Shown in pieces: positions 16,759-25,195 of a DNA stretch of 64,000 nt; the first letter of the stretch is position 1, and every line of letters begins with the position of its first letter. The position numbers were made by a program, and so were the translations under genes. A model generated the notes under the pieces. It saw only the letters and a program-made list of their open reading frames with translations, had not been told where the DNA came from and did not search any database. Source of the DNA: JBOFGK01 sp051649085 (lineage in GTDB: Bacteria > Bacillota_I > Bacilli_A > UBA3375); assembly GCA_051649085.1 (NCBI GenBank), contig JBOFGK010000003.1:1-64000 (forward strand), written 5' to 3'.

Positions 16759-17100
16759 CTAAGTGATTTATTATAGTAATACTGAAATAAACGTTTGTAG
16801 TCCAGAGGGGGAATGAACTACCTCGTTCTCTAGTATTTTATGCATTTCCTATCTCGAAGACATATCTTGTAATAAGAGGTGCATTTAGAGTAAATTTCCG
16901 CTACATTTAACTTTTTAAGAAAGTTTATTGGTAATGTTATTACAATGCAGATGATTTTAACAATTTTCAATCTAATACATATTTTCAAAAAATTTTTTCT
17001 ACAGCTTTCGTATACGTAAGTATAATTTTGGGAATTTGCTTGCACCTCCCTACAAAGTGCTATGCTATATTTTTTAGATTAAATCCATACAATAATTTGA

Positions 17101-17126
17101 TATTTAAGTAGGGGATTACTTAAATA
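17101..17126 (-). promoter_or_regulatory. Perfect hairpin downstream of the short peptide
   Basis: TATTTAAGTA (17101-17110) and TACTTAAATA (17117-17126) form a ten-base stem with a six-base loop. There is no U-run, so it is not a simple terminator; it may stabilise or attenuate the peptide transcript. Confidence 0.45.
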
Positions 17127-17180
17127 GTCACTTTTATATGTTTAATTCCCATAGTGCTTTTATAAGATATTACTTTGTTA

Positions 17181-17216
17181 TTAAACAATCCACATTAAAC
17201 CAAATGTTTGAAACAT
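17181..17216 (-). CDS. Eleven-residue peptide gene after Mga-like regulator
   Basis: Minus-strand ATG with an ideal GGAG six bases upstream (17223-17226) and a TATAAT box about 35 bases before that, at the end of the regulator gene. It encodes MFQTFGLMWIV and a stop. Such short hydrophobic peptides near Rgg- or Mga-like regulators can be signals, or the frame may be a leader peptide controlling the hairpin at 17101-17126. Translation is unproven. Confidence 0.4.
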   Translation of the reverse strand: MFQTFGLMWIV

Positions 17217-17281
17217 GTTTTTCTCCTTTCAAATACTTTTTTTTTACAATATAATTATATCACTTTTTTCATTTTAAAAAT

Positions 17282-18658
17282 TTAACTTTTTGTCCCCATT
17301 TGCATTTTTGTAAATTCAAGTCCACCATTAAGTGTTTTTTTACCAAGTGGATAAAAGTCAAATCCTTCAATATAGACGTTAAAGTATTGCTGCTCGCATT
17401 GATTGTTAGGATCATGTTCATATAAGTTTTTCACAATTACATTTGCGTTAGGAAAGCATTGATAGAACAAATATAAATCTATAAGTGCATTTTCGATTGA
17501 GCAGGCAAGGAAAACTTCTTTCGTATCAGTATCCACACGTGGTTTATTATTAACACCTCTAATTATTTCAAACGCTTTACAAACTTGAGCAATATTATTT
17601 AAGTCACATTCTACAAAAAAAACGATTGGATAATTATCAACAAAGCGTTTGCGATCAGAGGTCGAGTATTTCTTTACCGAAAAATTATTAACATTTCTTA
17701 AATATAATTTATAGTAATATCCATTTAATTCTAAACAATCATCAACATTAATTTCAAGTGGCATTTGTTCTTCTACAAGTAAAAAATCACTACAAAAATC
17801 AAGATTTAACATCTCTTTTTCAAGCATTAATTCATCAATTTTAGTTATTTCATAGATTGTAGCTATTTTATTTTTAAGGTAGTAATCAAAAAAGAATACT
17901 TTGTTATATTCTTCATACACTCCTCTCACGGGATAATAATTAACCGTTTTAAATTCTGTATATAATTGCTCTAAATTAATGTTATTATGCTGTGCATTTT
18001 TAAGAACAAGTAAAACAAAATAGATTATACTATAATGTTCCTGTGAATGTAAATCAGCAGCTTTCAGTGTTTGAATTACTTCTTGTGAACTTACTTTTGC
18101 AATTTCATTCTTTGTTATAGTTTCTAAATATTCAATATATGCATCTTCCTTCCCCAAAAAGGCATACATCAGCATCCATTTAATCAAAACCATATAGTAT
18201 TCATTTGAATGGATAACATATTTCTTTTTTATTGAAGTCACACCAAATATTTCCATTTGCATATTACGAAGCTGGGCTTCTGTAATGAAGAATTCTGATA
18301 ATATTTGTTGTTTACTATATTTTTTAATTAATAAATATGAACAAAATCTAAATTTTATTCCACGTGCATTGAAATAAAAATTTTCAGTTATTTCCCTTTT
18401 CACCGCACCTGGTTTATATTTAATCATGTTATTTACAATTTCTAATTCAGAATTTTTCAAATATCGTTCCAATGTCTTATATGAAATATCAAACATTTGT
18501 AAGATAACCGTCATTTTAAATTCATCTGTCCATTCCAAATATTTAATTAAATGATTAACAACTAATTCTTCTTTTCCTTCAACTTTTTGTTTTTGTATTT
18601 TTATATGATTATTTTTTTCGCTTGTCCGTTTTGTATTGTTTTGCTCATTTTTAACCAT
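17282..18658 (-). CDS. Mga-like DNA-binding regulator
   Basis: 458 residues. After a Lys/Gln/Asn-rich 35-residue tail comes a winged-helix region (about 38-100, with FDISYKTLERYLK resembling an HTH_Mga recognition helix) and a second helix-turn-helix near 110-135 (SKQQILSEFFITEAQLRNM). The remaining 300 residues resemble the all-helical Mga/AtxA core, with no intact phospho-domain seen. Such proteins activate surface, toxin or competence genes in streptococci and bacilli. It is followed on the same strand by the 11-codon peptide gene and preceded by a small membrane protein gene. Confidence 0.65.
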   Translation of the reverse strand: MVKNEQNNTKRTSEKNNHIKIQKQKVEGKEELVVNHLIKYLEWTDEFKMTVILQMFDISYKTLERYLKNSELEIVNNMIKYKPGAVKREITENFYFNARGIKFRFCSYLLIKKYSKQQILSEFFITEAQLRNMQMEIFGVTSIKKKYVIHSNEYYMVLIKWMLMYAFLGKEDAYIEYLETITKNEIAKVSSQEVIQTLKAADLHSQEHYSIIYFVLLVLKNAQHNNINLEQLYTEFKTVNYYPVRGVYEEYNKVFFFDYYLKNKIATIYEITKIDELMLEKEMLNLDFCSDFLLVEEQMPLEINVDDCLELNGYYYKLYLRNVNNFSVKKYSTSDRKRFVDNYPIVFFVECDLNNIAQVCKAFEIIRGVNNKPRVDTDTKEVFLACSIENALIDLYLFYQCFPNANVIVKNLYEHDPNNQCEQQYFNVYIEGFDFYPLGKKTLNGGLEFTKMQMGTKS

Positions 18659-18723
18659 AATTATGTATTAACTCCTAAACTTCCTTTATAGCGAAAAGGT
18701 ATTTTATTTTAACTTCGAATTTA

Positions 18724-19062
18724 TCAATCCCCTAATTTGACAAATTGACGTGATATTAAAAATAATAATTCTGATGTAATTAAATATACATATGCTCGAT
18801 AATTACCTAAGATAATTGGATCACTATTTTGATTTATTTCCTCATTGATTATCCCACCATATAAAACATCTACACTAAAGTAAATTATGTACATTAACAA
18901 AAAAAAAGCCATAGCTTGAATAAAATAAACAAATTTTGAGCTAATTTTACATATAAGTACTTTATTCACCATGTAGATTCCATGTGCAGAACATAAAATG
19001 TATAATACTACAAATATAACTGATGTATAATTGTCGTATACAAGTGTCATTAAATCCCCCAT
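18724..19062 (-). CDS. Small membrane protein, unknown
   Basis: 112 residues (or 108 from an internal ATG at 19050, which has GGGGGA upstream) with three clear membrane helices: about 13-30, 43-62 and 92-108. A charged loop (NEEINQNSDP) separates the last two. No family recognised. It lies upstream of the Mga-like gene in the same direction, about 65 bases away, and could be co-transcribed. Confidence 0.55.
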   Translation of the reverse strand: MGDLMTLVYDNYTSVIFVVLYILCSAHGIYMVNKVLICKISSKFVYFIQAMAFFLLMYIIYFSVDVLYGGIINEEINQNSDPIILGNYRAYVYLITSELLFLISRQFVKLGD

Positions 19063-19538
19063 TTTATGTAACCCTTAATTGTTTGACTTTCAATCAATTC
19101 CCTTATTTTAAACATTTGATTATTAGTTCTCCTCTTTACTATAGCCCATCCTTTATTATTTTACCACATATACATAAAAAGGGGTTGATTTTATTAATTT
19201 TTAAGCACTTTTTTGGCTTTTTCTAATGTTTTTCTAATGTATTTTTTAGATAAAATTTATTCTTGTTTTCTCCAAAATTAATTTACTTTCACAAGAATAT
19301 GATTTGAAGTTTTTAATTTAAAATAAAAAGCTATTATTCCTTTGTTTTATTGTTTTTAGAATATAAAAAAATCAGCCAAACATTACAATTTATATAGTAT
19401 TATCGTTGAATCATTTTGCCAACAAATCTTTTTTAATTTAGAAAAAAGACCTAAATAAATCGATTGATTAGTCACTAATGTGAACAATCGCCACCACACG
19501 TTAAACAGCTATTTTAACATTTATTTTATTAGTTATTT
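19063..19538. other. Intergenic region, no gene seen
   Basis: A/T-rich 475 bases. The only structure noted is CGATTG / CAATCG arms near 19459-19490 enclosing GATTAGTCACTAATG, which resembles the TTAGTCA palindrome before esaA at 33986. It may hold the terminator of the ABC unit that ends at 19539. Confidence 0.5.
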
Positions 19539-20090
19539 TTATAATTTAATTATTTCGAATTCATCAAGATAATCTTTGTATAATGACGAATCATGAGTAA
19601 CCAGAATTACTCCGGTCCTCTTTTCAATAACTTTTAAAATGTTTTTTTTAGTTTCTTCATCAATTGCATTTAATAATTCATCGATTATTAGAAAATCAGC
19701 TTGCTTGTTTAGCGTCATGAATAGTAAGAATCGATTTATTTGACCCATTGAAAAAGTATTTATTTTCTCTTCGTAAATTTTATCAATCAGGTAAAATGTT
19801 TCACTTTTGACTGCATCAGTAATTTCAACTAGCTTTAAAAATTCTTTAGCTGTTAAATGCTTTGTGAAAAGAATCTCAACAGGAAAATAGGCAATTGAAC
19901 CTTTAACGTTAATTGATCCCGACTGAACATTTGCTAAACCTAAAAATGCTTTGATCAGTGTGGTTTTTCCGACACCATTAGCTCCTAATAAGATTATATT
20001 TTGCTCACTAGATATTTCAAGTGTTTCAATTGTAATGACTTCTTTTTTTTGATAACCAATTTTTGCATTATTTAGCTTAATGACACCCAT
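19539..20090 (-). CDS. Short ABC transporter ATPase
   Basis: 183 residues, shorter than the usual 200-240. Walker A is GANGVGKTT (36-44), the signature is FSMGQ (113-117), Walker B with the catalytic Glu is FLIIDE (133-138), and the switch His is in VTHD. The helical subdomain is compressed. It is the last gene of a three-gene unit with two membrane proteins, so it probably powers a small exporter of the bacteriocin-immunity or antimicrobial-resistance type. Substrate unknown. Confidence 0.85.
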   Translation of the reverse strand: MGVIKLNNAKIGYQKKEVITIETLEISSEQNIILLGANGVGKTTLIKAFLGLANVQSGSINVKGSIAYFPVEILFTKHLTAKEFLKLVEITDAVKSETFYLIDKIYEEKINTFSMGQINRFLLFMTLNKQADFLIIDELLNAIDEETKKNILKVIEKRTGVILVTHDSSLYKDYLDEFEIIKL

Positions 20091-20108
20091 TTTAACTCCT
20101 CCGATATT

Positions 20109-20540
20109 TTAACTGTACTTTAGATTAAATAATCCGTTAATTAATAGTATTAATAAAAGAACAAATCTACTTTTCTGATCAAACTTTGTTTGAGGAATAT
20201 AGGTTATTGAAAAAGTACATAAAATTGCAAATATATTTGCGAAAAGAAATTGCTTAAATAAAAGTAATCCACTTAATGCTGCAAGCATATTTATTGCCGC
20301 TAATATATAATAAGTTACATATTTCACTTCTTTAGTCATAATTCTGATTATCACTTTATATAGTATAGAATTAAATAATAGTATTATAACTGTTAGTCCA
20401 AAAAATAGTGGTTTTAACTGTTTGATTATTTCTAAATCAATATCTATATTTTCAATGAATATTGGTAAATTATCAATTACAATATTTTCTGCAATTAAAA
20501 TCATAATTGTAATTAATCCACATAATGCAATTTTTTTCAT
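20109..20540 (-). CDS. Small membrane protein of ABC unit
   Basis: 143 residues with four predicted membrane helices. A first helix (ALCGLITIMILIA) is followed by a 35-residue outer loop, then three closely spaced hydrophobic segments. No family recognised. The start overlaps the end of the 422-residue membrane gene by four bases, and the ATPase follows 18 bases later, so it belongs to the same transporter or is its accessory. Confidence 0.6.
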   Translation of the reverse strand: MKKIALCGLITIMILIAENIVIDNLPIFIENIDIDLEIIKQLKPLFFGLTVIILLFNSILYKVIIRIMTKEVKYVTYYILAAINMLAALSGLLLFKQFLFANIFAILCTFSITYIPQTKFDQKSRFVLLLILLINGLFNLKYS

Positions 20541-21805
20541 TCCACTTCCTCCACTTTTCGTACTTTTAATTTTACAACATTTTGTTTATACTCTTTAAGC
20601 AGTATATAGCCTAACAGCAGAGCCAAAGCAATGGCTGCACTAATAATCATAAAGCCTTGTAAATCTAAATTTTGCGTTCCTGTTTTTTCACTTGTAATGA
20701 AAGGATATAATATTTCTTGAAGGTATAAAAAAAATATTGCAGATGAACCAAACATTGTATACTGTTCATATTTTTCATCAACATTTACAAAATTAGCATT
20801 ATACTTTTTCATAATTGAATATTCAATTATTAACCAATCAAAAACGATTAAAAATATAAAGTTTATAGTTAAAAGTAATAAGATATCAATTGGATTTACA
20901 AAAGCTTTAGTTATAAAATAACTCAAAAGACTAAAATCAACTATATAAACAAGTAAATGATTTTTCAAACTATATTTTGGAAGTGTTTGAGATAAACATT
21001 TGTGAACTAATATTCGTAAATCTTCAGATACCGCAATTGAATAGTTAATTGTTAAGCCAAAATAATATAAAATAATTACTGATGCTAAACCGTAATTCCA
21101 AACATATTTTGCAACCACATCAAAGCCAATTACTATTTCTAATAAACTAATAATTGTTTGATTAGTCATTAGTATTTGTTCAAATGAAATAATTGTTCCT
21201 AACACAATTAATCCATACAGAAATCTTTGCTTTTTTTGAGCGAAATAATGGGTATTTTTCGAAAAAGATTTTGTAATTGCAATGTAGCAAATAAGCCCTA
21301 AAATAAATCCCCAAAAATTTTGAACGATCAGTAATAAGAACAAACTCGTAATTGCTTGATATTTTGTTTCAAAGGAAAACTTTAAAGCAAGTTTCTTGCG
21401 TAAAATAATCACCAAAAAGACAATAACTGCAAGTGGTATCGTAAACATAGGTTCCATTATTGTGATAAAAGCTATTAAAAAGATATTGTCCAAATTTTTC
21501 ACAATTTGATATTTTACTAATGCTTTGTTCATTTGTTGATATTTAAATTGATCCTTTACTTTATCATAGTTAATATCAATCATCGAAACACCATAGGAAA
21601 AAACAAATAAAGTATTCACAATTTGCATCATTATATTTGTATCATCTAAGATAAAGTACACACTAATAATAAATAGTGGCATAAACAATTGCTTAGACAA
21701 TAAAATACAGATCGATAATACACTACACATTTTTTCATTTTCTATATATTTCTTCAAAACATTTTCTCTGAATTCTAATATATCATTTTTATATAGTAAA
21801 TACAT
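20537..21805 (-). CDS. Polytopic membrane protein, likely ABC permease
   Basis: 422 residues with about ten hydrophobic segments over the whole length and a basic C-terminus (KEYKQNVVKLKVRK). No sequence motif places it in a family; the operon with a lone ATPase makes an ABC-2-like permease the best inference. GAGGGG precedes the ATG at 21805. The gene begins the unit 21805-19539. Confidence 0.6.
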   Translation of the reverse strand: MYLLYKNDILEFRENVLKKYIENEKMCSVLSICILLSKQLFMPLFIISVYFILDDTNIMMQIVNTLFVFSYGVSMIDINYDKVKDQFKYQQMNKALVKYQIVKNLDNIFLIAFITIMEPMFTIPLAVIVFLVIILRKKLALKFSFETKYQAITSLFLLLIVQNFWGFILGLICYIAITKSFSKNTHYFAQKKQRFLYGLIVLGTIISFEQILMTNQTIISLLEIVIGFDVVAKYVWNYGLASVIILYYFGLTINYSIAVSEDLRILVHKCLSQTLPKYSLKNHLLVYIVDFSLLSYFITKAFVNPIDILLLLTINFIFLIVFDWLIIEYSIMKKYNANFVNVDEKYEQYTMFGSSAIFFLYLQEILYPFITSEKTGTQNLDLQGFMIISAAIALALLLGYILLKEYKQNVVKLKVRKVEEVE

Positions 21806-22159
21806 TCAATTCCCCTCGATTAATCTAAGTATTTTACATCTAACTAGATTATAACATTTTTCAGAATTTAGGTTTTAAAATCAATCATTAAATACACTAC
21901 ATTTATGCACTGATAACTTCTATATCAGTTCTCACATTTCCTTAATGAAGCAACAAGTTAGACAGTATTAATTCTAAAGAAAATAGTAGTTATTATTTTA
22001 TAAATGTAAACAGAGCTTCTCAAATAAGCAGAACATTGCTAATATAAACTTAGGTCATAAGTTTATATGAACAGTCTTTGCTACTTTACTTAATAGTTTA
22101 AGTAAGTCAAAGGTTGTTTAGTTGATTGCAACCTTTGGAATTACTTCTGTATTTAATCT
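21806..22159. other. Structured intergenic region after secretion cluster
   Basis: 354 bases without a gene. Its right half has three consecutive hairpins: an 11-base perfect stem ATATAAACTTA/TAAGTTTATAT (22042-22068), a six-base ACTTAA/TTAAGT stem near 22088-22103, and a nine-base CAAAGGTTG/CAACCTTTG stem (22108-22137). None has a good U-run, so simple termination of the secretion operon is not obvious. Confidence 0.55.
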
Positions 22160-22441
22160 TTAATTTGCTTGCTTTATTTCATTTAATTCTTTTACTAATA
22201 ATTCTGCATACTCGTGTTCTTCGTAATCAAGGTAGCCTTCATGAATCAACTCAACAATTGCTTCACTTTGAAAAAGAATTCCTGAATCATCACTTACAAA
22301 GCCGAACGGGAAAATTGCTCCAGCATAATCAAAGACTTTTCCATCTTTTTTCAAACCTCTGCCGATTATTACTAATTTCCCAAATTCTCCGTCTCCTTTT
22401 TTCACAGTTACAACACTTCCAAGTGGTAGAATATCTTTCAT
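22160..22441 (-). CDS. DUF4176 protein of type VII secretion locus
   Basis: 93 residues with the family pattern LPLGSVVTVKKGD near the start, LVIIGRG, a YAGAIFPFGF core and an acidic helical C-terminus. DUF4176 proteins are small cytosolic factors found repeatedly beside type VIIb secretion effectors; their exact role is unclear. The ATG at 22441 follows AAAGGAG. It is the last gene of the secretion-effector run. Confidence 0.75.
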   Translation of the reverse strand: MKDILPLGSVVTVKKGDGEFGKLVIIGRGLKKDGKVFDYAGAIFPFGFVSDDSGILFQSEAIVELIHEGYLDYEEHEYAELLVKELNEIKQAN

Positions 22442-22451
22442 AATTTCTCCT

Positions 22452-23246
22452 TTATTTTCGATCAAGTTTTATATTTTTGAATTGTGTTGTCACACCTCTA
22501 TCTGTATTGGCAATTATTGCTGCTTTTCCCCATTGTGAAAAAAATATACATAGAATTGTTTCGTATGTGCAATCATATAATTTATTTCTCATTTCCTCAT
22601 CTTCTACTTTATCAACTTGATTTTGAACCCATTCTTTCCGTCCCCAAAATTCTGCATCCATTCTAAGATCAGCTTGACGTAAAATTGACTGCTCTCCATC
22701 ATCACCAAGGCCACGCCATAGCATATGCTCATAATTTCCCCAATTCATCGCATAATATCTTTGCAACAAAATCAAGTCATTTTCTGTCTTTCCTTGAAAA
22801 ACATATACTCCTGTTTTATACTTGGTTATTTCTTGAGAAAAGTATTGGTCTAAGTCTACTCTTCTTGCTTTTGCTATCAAACCATACTCATTTGCTTGTG
22901 GTACAGTGTATATATAATTAAGTCCAAAACCAATATACTCTGTTCCTTCGTCATTTTTCACGTTTTCATCATCCCAAAAATATTTATAGCCTTTATCTAT
23001 TATATCAACTTGCCATTGCTCAAGCCTTCCATTTTCATAATCTTTTTCAAAATTTTCACTATCTCGATACATTAATTCTGTTCGATACAAAAACTTATTT
23101 TTCATTTGCCAAAGCTTAAACATTATTTTGATTGAATTTATTTCATACAATTCTTCAATTTGCTTCGCATTATATAGTTCACAGAGAAACTGTTGTTCAT
23201 GTTCTTTTAAATTATCTATTAATTCTTTCGTCTTTGGGTTAACCAT
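22452..23246 (-). CDS. Unknown protein after effector gene, candidate immunity protein
   Basis: 264 residues, soluble, with no signal or membrane helix and no recognised family. It is rich in aromatic residues (many Trp and Tyr: WQVDIIDKGYKYFW, NWGNYEHMLW) and acidic overall. The start at 23246 has GGAG seven bases upstream and overlaps the effector gene by eight bases. Immunity genes usually sit directly after toxin genes in these loci, so immunity is the first guess, but the size is large and an accessory role is possible. Confidence 0.5.
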   Translation of the reverse strand: MVNPKTKELIDNLKEHEQQFLCELYNAKQIEELYEINSIKIMFKLWQMKNKFLYRTELMYRDSENFEKDYENGRLEQWQVDIIDKGYKYFWDDENVKNDEGTEYIGFGLNYIYTVPQANEYGLIAKARRVDLDQYFSQEITKYKTGVYVFQGKTENDLILLQRYYAMNWGNYEHMLWRGLGDDGEQSILRQADLRMDAEFWGRKEWVQNQVDKVEDEEMRNKLYDCTYETILCIFFSQWGKAAIIANTDRGVTTQFKNIKLDRK

Positions 23247-24642
23247 GAAGTGCTCCTTTTCCAACTGATTTTGCAAGTGCTTCAAATACAGCTATTACTA
23301 ATCGATAGAGTTCTGTAGAGGTAATTGTACCATCTACCATTGCTTTTGCATATTCTTTACTAACAATATCTGTTATTGTTTGAGTAGCTGCACCTGCTGT
23401 GTTTAAAATATTGTCAATAATTCGATATGTATCTGCATCAACTGTGACATCAAGTAATGCATTTGGTGAAATAGTAAGTTCATCCCATCCATTCATTATC
23501 CTAACAAAATCATCTGTCCCAGCTAAAAACGAACCAAGGGCCTTAGTTCCACTCTTTGATGCTCCAATTACTATTTGGGCAACCTCTCTCGCACTCTTTG
23601 CAGCCGTTATTCCTTTTAAAGCTCCAAACGATGTTTTAGCTGCAATTCCGAATGGTATGATTCCTGACACACCTGATAGTCCTGCACTAATATAATCACC
23701 TTCCGAAGTGTATAAAGCTGCATTTCCTATACCAGCAATAAATGCTGTCCATCCTGCTGCAATCGCTGCCGTTCCACCTCCAGTTGCTATAACTGTAACA
23801 CCAAATGCTATCCAACCGATTGCTTCTAATGCAATGTGAATCTCTGATGAATTTCTTTGGAAAAAATTTCCTAATTCTTCATTTATGATTTTCGAATGAG
23901 TCATAGAAAATAAATTGTCTATTTTTCTTGCATGACCTTCTATTCTATCTAGTGATTGTTGAATGCTCCTTATAAGTTCACGTGATTGCTTGTCTGCATC
24001 TTCTAATTTAACAATATTCTCATCATAATATGCTAGTGCTTTTTCCACATCTCGCTGTGCATATGGAAGGGTTTCTTCATCATAATAATATTCGTTAATC
24101 CCGATTGTACTTCTGGGAAAATAATCTTTAGTATTATACGCAATCTGCTTATAATAACCATCTACATTTACGGTTCTAATTCGTTTTAAATGATCAGTTA
24201 CTTCTTTTTTCACTACTAACTTATTCGGATTGATTCTTGTTAGTTTTTTCGAAACATTTTGCTTAAACTTCTTTAAAACATCAACTGCATTTTGTAAATC
24301 TTCTTCTATTTTCTTTTTTCCTTTAAGGATTTCTGCCAATTTTGCATTTGCAGTTTCAATACTTTCTCCTTTGGATACTTTGAAGCTACTTATTGATATT
24401 CCATTTAAAATTAATCGAAGTGTATTAATACTATTTGCAAAGTCCTCGATATCATTTAGCGATAAATTATAATTTAGTGTTGATTTTCCATGTAAGTTAT
24501 GATTGTACATATATTTTGGTTTAGCTGGACTTATAGCTCCACTACCAAAACTACCGCTTGTTGGAAAAGTTCCACCGGCTCCACTCGTGTATCCAGAACC
24601 GGAACTAAACCCAGAAGACGGTGGCCCCATTCTTTCAGACAT
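23239..24642 (-). CDS. Candidate type VIIb secretion effector
   Basis: 467 residues. A Gly/Ser/Pro-rich tail (about 45 residues) is followed by a long helical region (50-270) like the targeting domains of LXG-type substrates. A Gly/Ala-rich hydrophobic stretch (about 280-345: VIATGGGTAAIAAG and GIIPFGIAA) is common in front of polymorphic toxin domains. The last 110 residues are helical and hydrophobic without a recognised catalytic motif. It follows two small helical genes resembling LXG partner proteins and precedes a possible immunity gene. The C-terminus may act on membranes or be a new toxin class. A true LXG motif is not clear. Confidence 0.6.
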   Translation of the reverse strand: MSERMGPPSSGFSSGSGYTSGAGGTFPTSGSFGSGAISPAKPKYMYNHNLHGKSTLNYNLSLNDIEDFANSINTLRLILNGISISSFKVSKGESIETANAKLAEILKGKKKIEEDLQNAVDVLKKFKQNVSKKLTRINPNKLVVKKEVTDHLKRIRTVNVDGYYKQIAYNTKDYFPRSTIGINEYYYDEETLPYAQRDVEKALAYYDENIVKLEDADKQSRELIRSIQQSLDRIEGHARKIDNLFSMTHSKIINEELGNFFQRNSSEIHIALEAIGWIAFGVTVIATGGGTAAIAAGWTAFIAGIGNAALYTSEGDYISAGLSGVSGIIPFGIAAKTSFGALKGITAAKSAREVAQIVIGASKSGTKALGSFLAGTDDFVRIMNGWDELTISPNALLDVTVDADTYRIIDNILNTAGAATQTITDIVSKEYAKAMVDGTITSTELYRLVIAVFEALAKSVGKGALHG

Positions 24643-24651
24643 TTTCTCCTC

Positions 24652-24957
24652 CTATTCAATTGATTGATTAATCTTCACACATATTTCTTGATCTGCATTA
24701 TACATTTCAAATACAAGTGATTCAATTTGATTTCCTGTTACCATAAATGATGCAAGTAGTAATTCTTCAACTGCTCTTATTTTTTCATCAATTTCAGGTA
24801 AAGCTGTCAATAAGAATCTATTTGTTTCTACTGAATTTAATTGTCTTCTTTCGGAATTCAACTTAATAAAAGAATCTGCTATATTCCCACTTTCATTCTT
24901 CAGTTCTTTCATAATGTTATAAGCTTCTTCATTTTCTATTTTTATCTCATTCGCCAT
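24652..24957 (-). CDS. Small helical partner protein (WXG100/Lap-like)
   Basis: 101 residues, almost entirely helical, with a MANEIKIENEEAYNIM start and no Cys until near the end. Size and helical make-up resemble WXG100-like or Lap-type (DUF3130/DUF5344) chaperones that bind the N-terminal helices of LXG effectors. No WxG motif is present. It is encoded ten bases before the effector gene. Confidence 0.6.
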   Translation of the reverse strand: MANEIKIENEEAYNIMKELKNESGNIADSFIKLNSERRQLNSVETNRFLLTALPEIDEKIRAVEELLLASFMVTGNQIESLVFEMYNADQEICVKINQSIE

Positions 24958-24958
24958 T

Positions 24959-25195
24959 TTATTTCACCGGTCCCATTTTGATATTATTTATTGTTTTCAA
25001 CTCATCAAGTTTTCTTCTTATATTTGCGATTTCTTTATGGATTTCATCAGCTTCTTGACAACCATTTAGCATTGTAGTGTTTATTGATTTAAATCTTTTC
25101 TCTAAACGATCATGTAATTCATTTGCTTTGTCATTTTTTTTTCGTGCATGATAATCTAATTCAGCTTTTACATCTTCTTGAAATCTATATCCCAT
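24959..25195 (-). CDS. Small helical partner protein (second)
   Basis: 78 residues, highly charged and coiled-coil-like from residue 6 to 68 (DVKAELDYHARKKNDKANEL and later KEIANIRRKLDEL). It resembles in size and composition the second small partner found with LXG effectors (DUF5082-like). Its ATG overlaps the essC stop and its stop almost touches the next start, so it is translated from the secretion operon. Confidence 0.55.
   Translation of the reverse strand: MGYRFQEDVKAELDYHARKKNDKANELHDRLEKRFKSINTTMLNGCQEADEIHKEIANIRRKLDELKTINNIKMGPVK

Larger units (their letters stand above)
16621..17281. other. Long intergenic region between nrdD and the Mga-like regulator
   Basis: About 660 bases. 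It holds a short peptide gene at 17181-17216, a perfect ten-base hairpin at 17101-17126 (loop GGGGAT), and a minus-strand terminator at 16737-16758. A weak 70-codon minus-strand frame at 16830-17045 (GTG start) is not accepted. A TATAAT-like element sits a few bases upstream of nrdD's leader on the minus strand. The stretch between 16760 and 17100 has no gene I can defend and may be an untranslated RNA. Confidence 0.5.

Noticed and set aside
16830..17045. 70-codon minus-strand frame with GTG start and seven Cys
   Set aside because: The GTG sits inside the only GGAGG sequence, codon use is poor, and no family is recognisable. An RNA is at least as likely.
22126..22443. 105-codon plus-strand Leu/His-rich frame
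   Set aside because: Antisense shadow of the DUF4176 gene.
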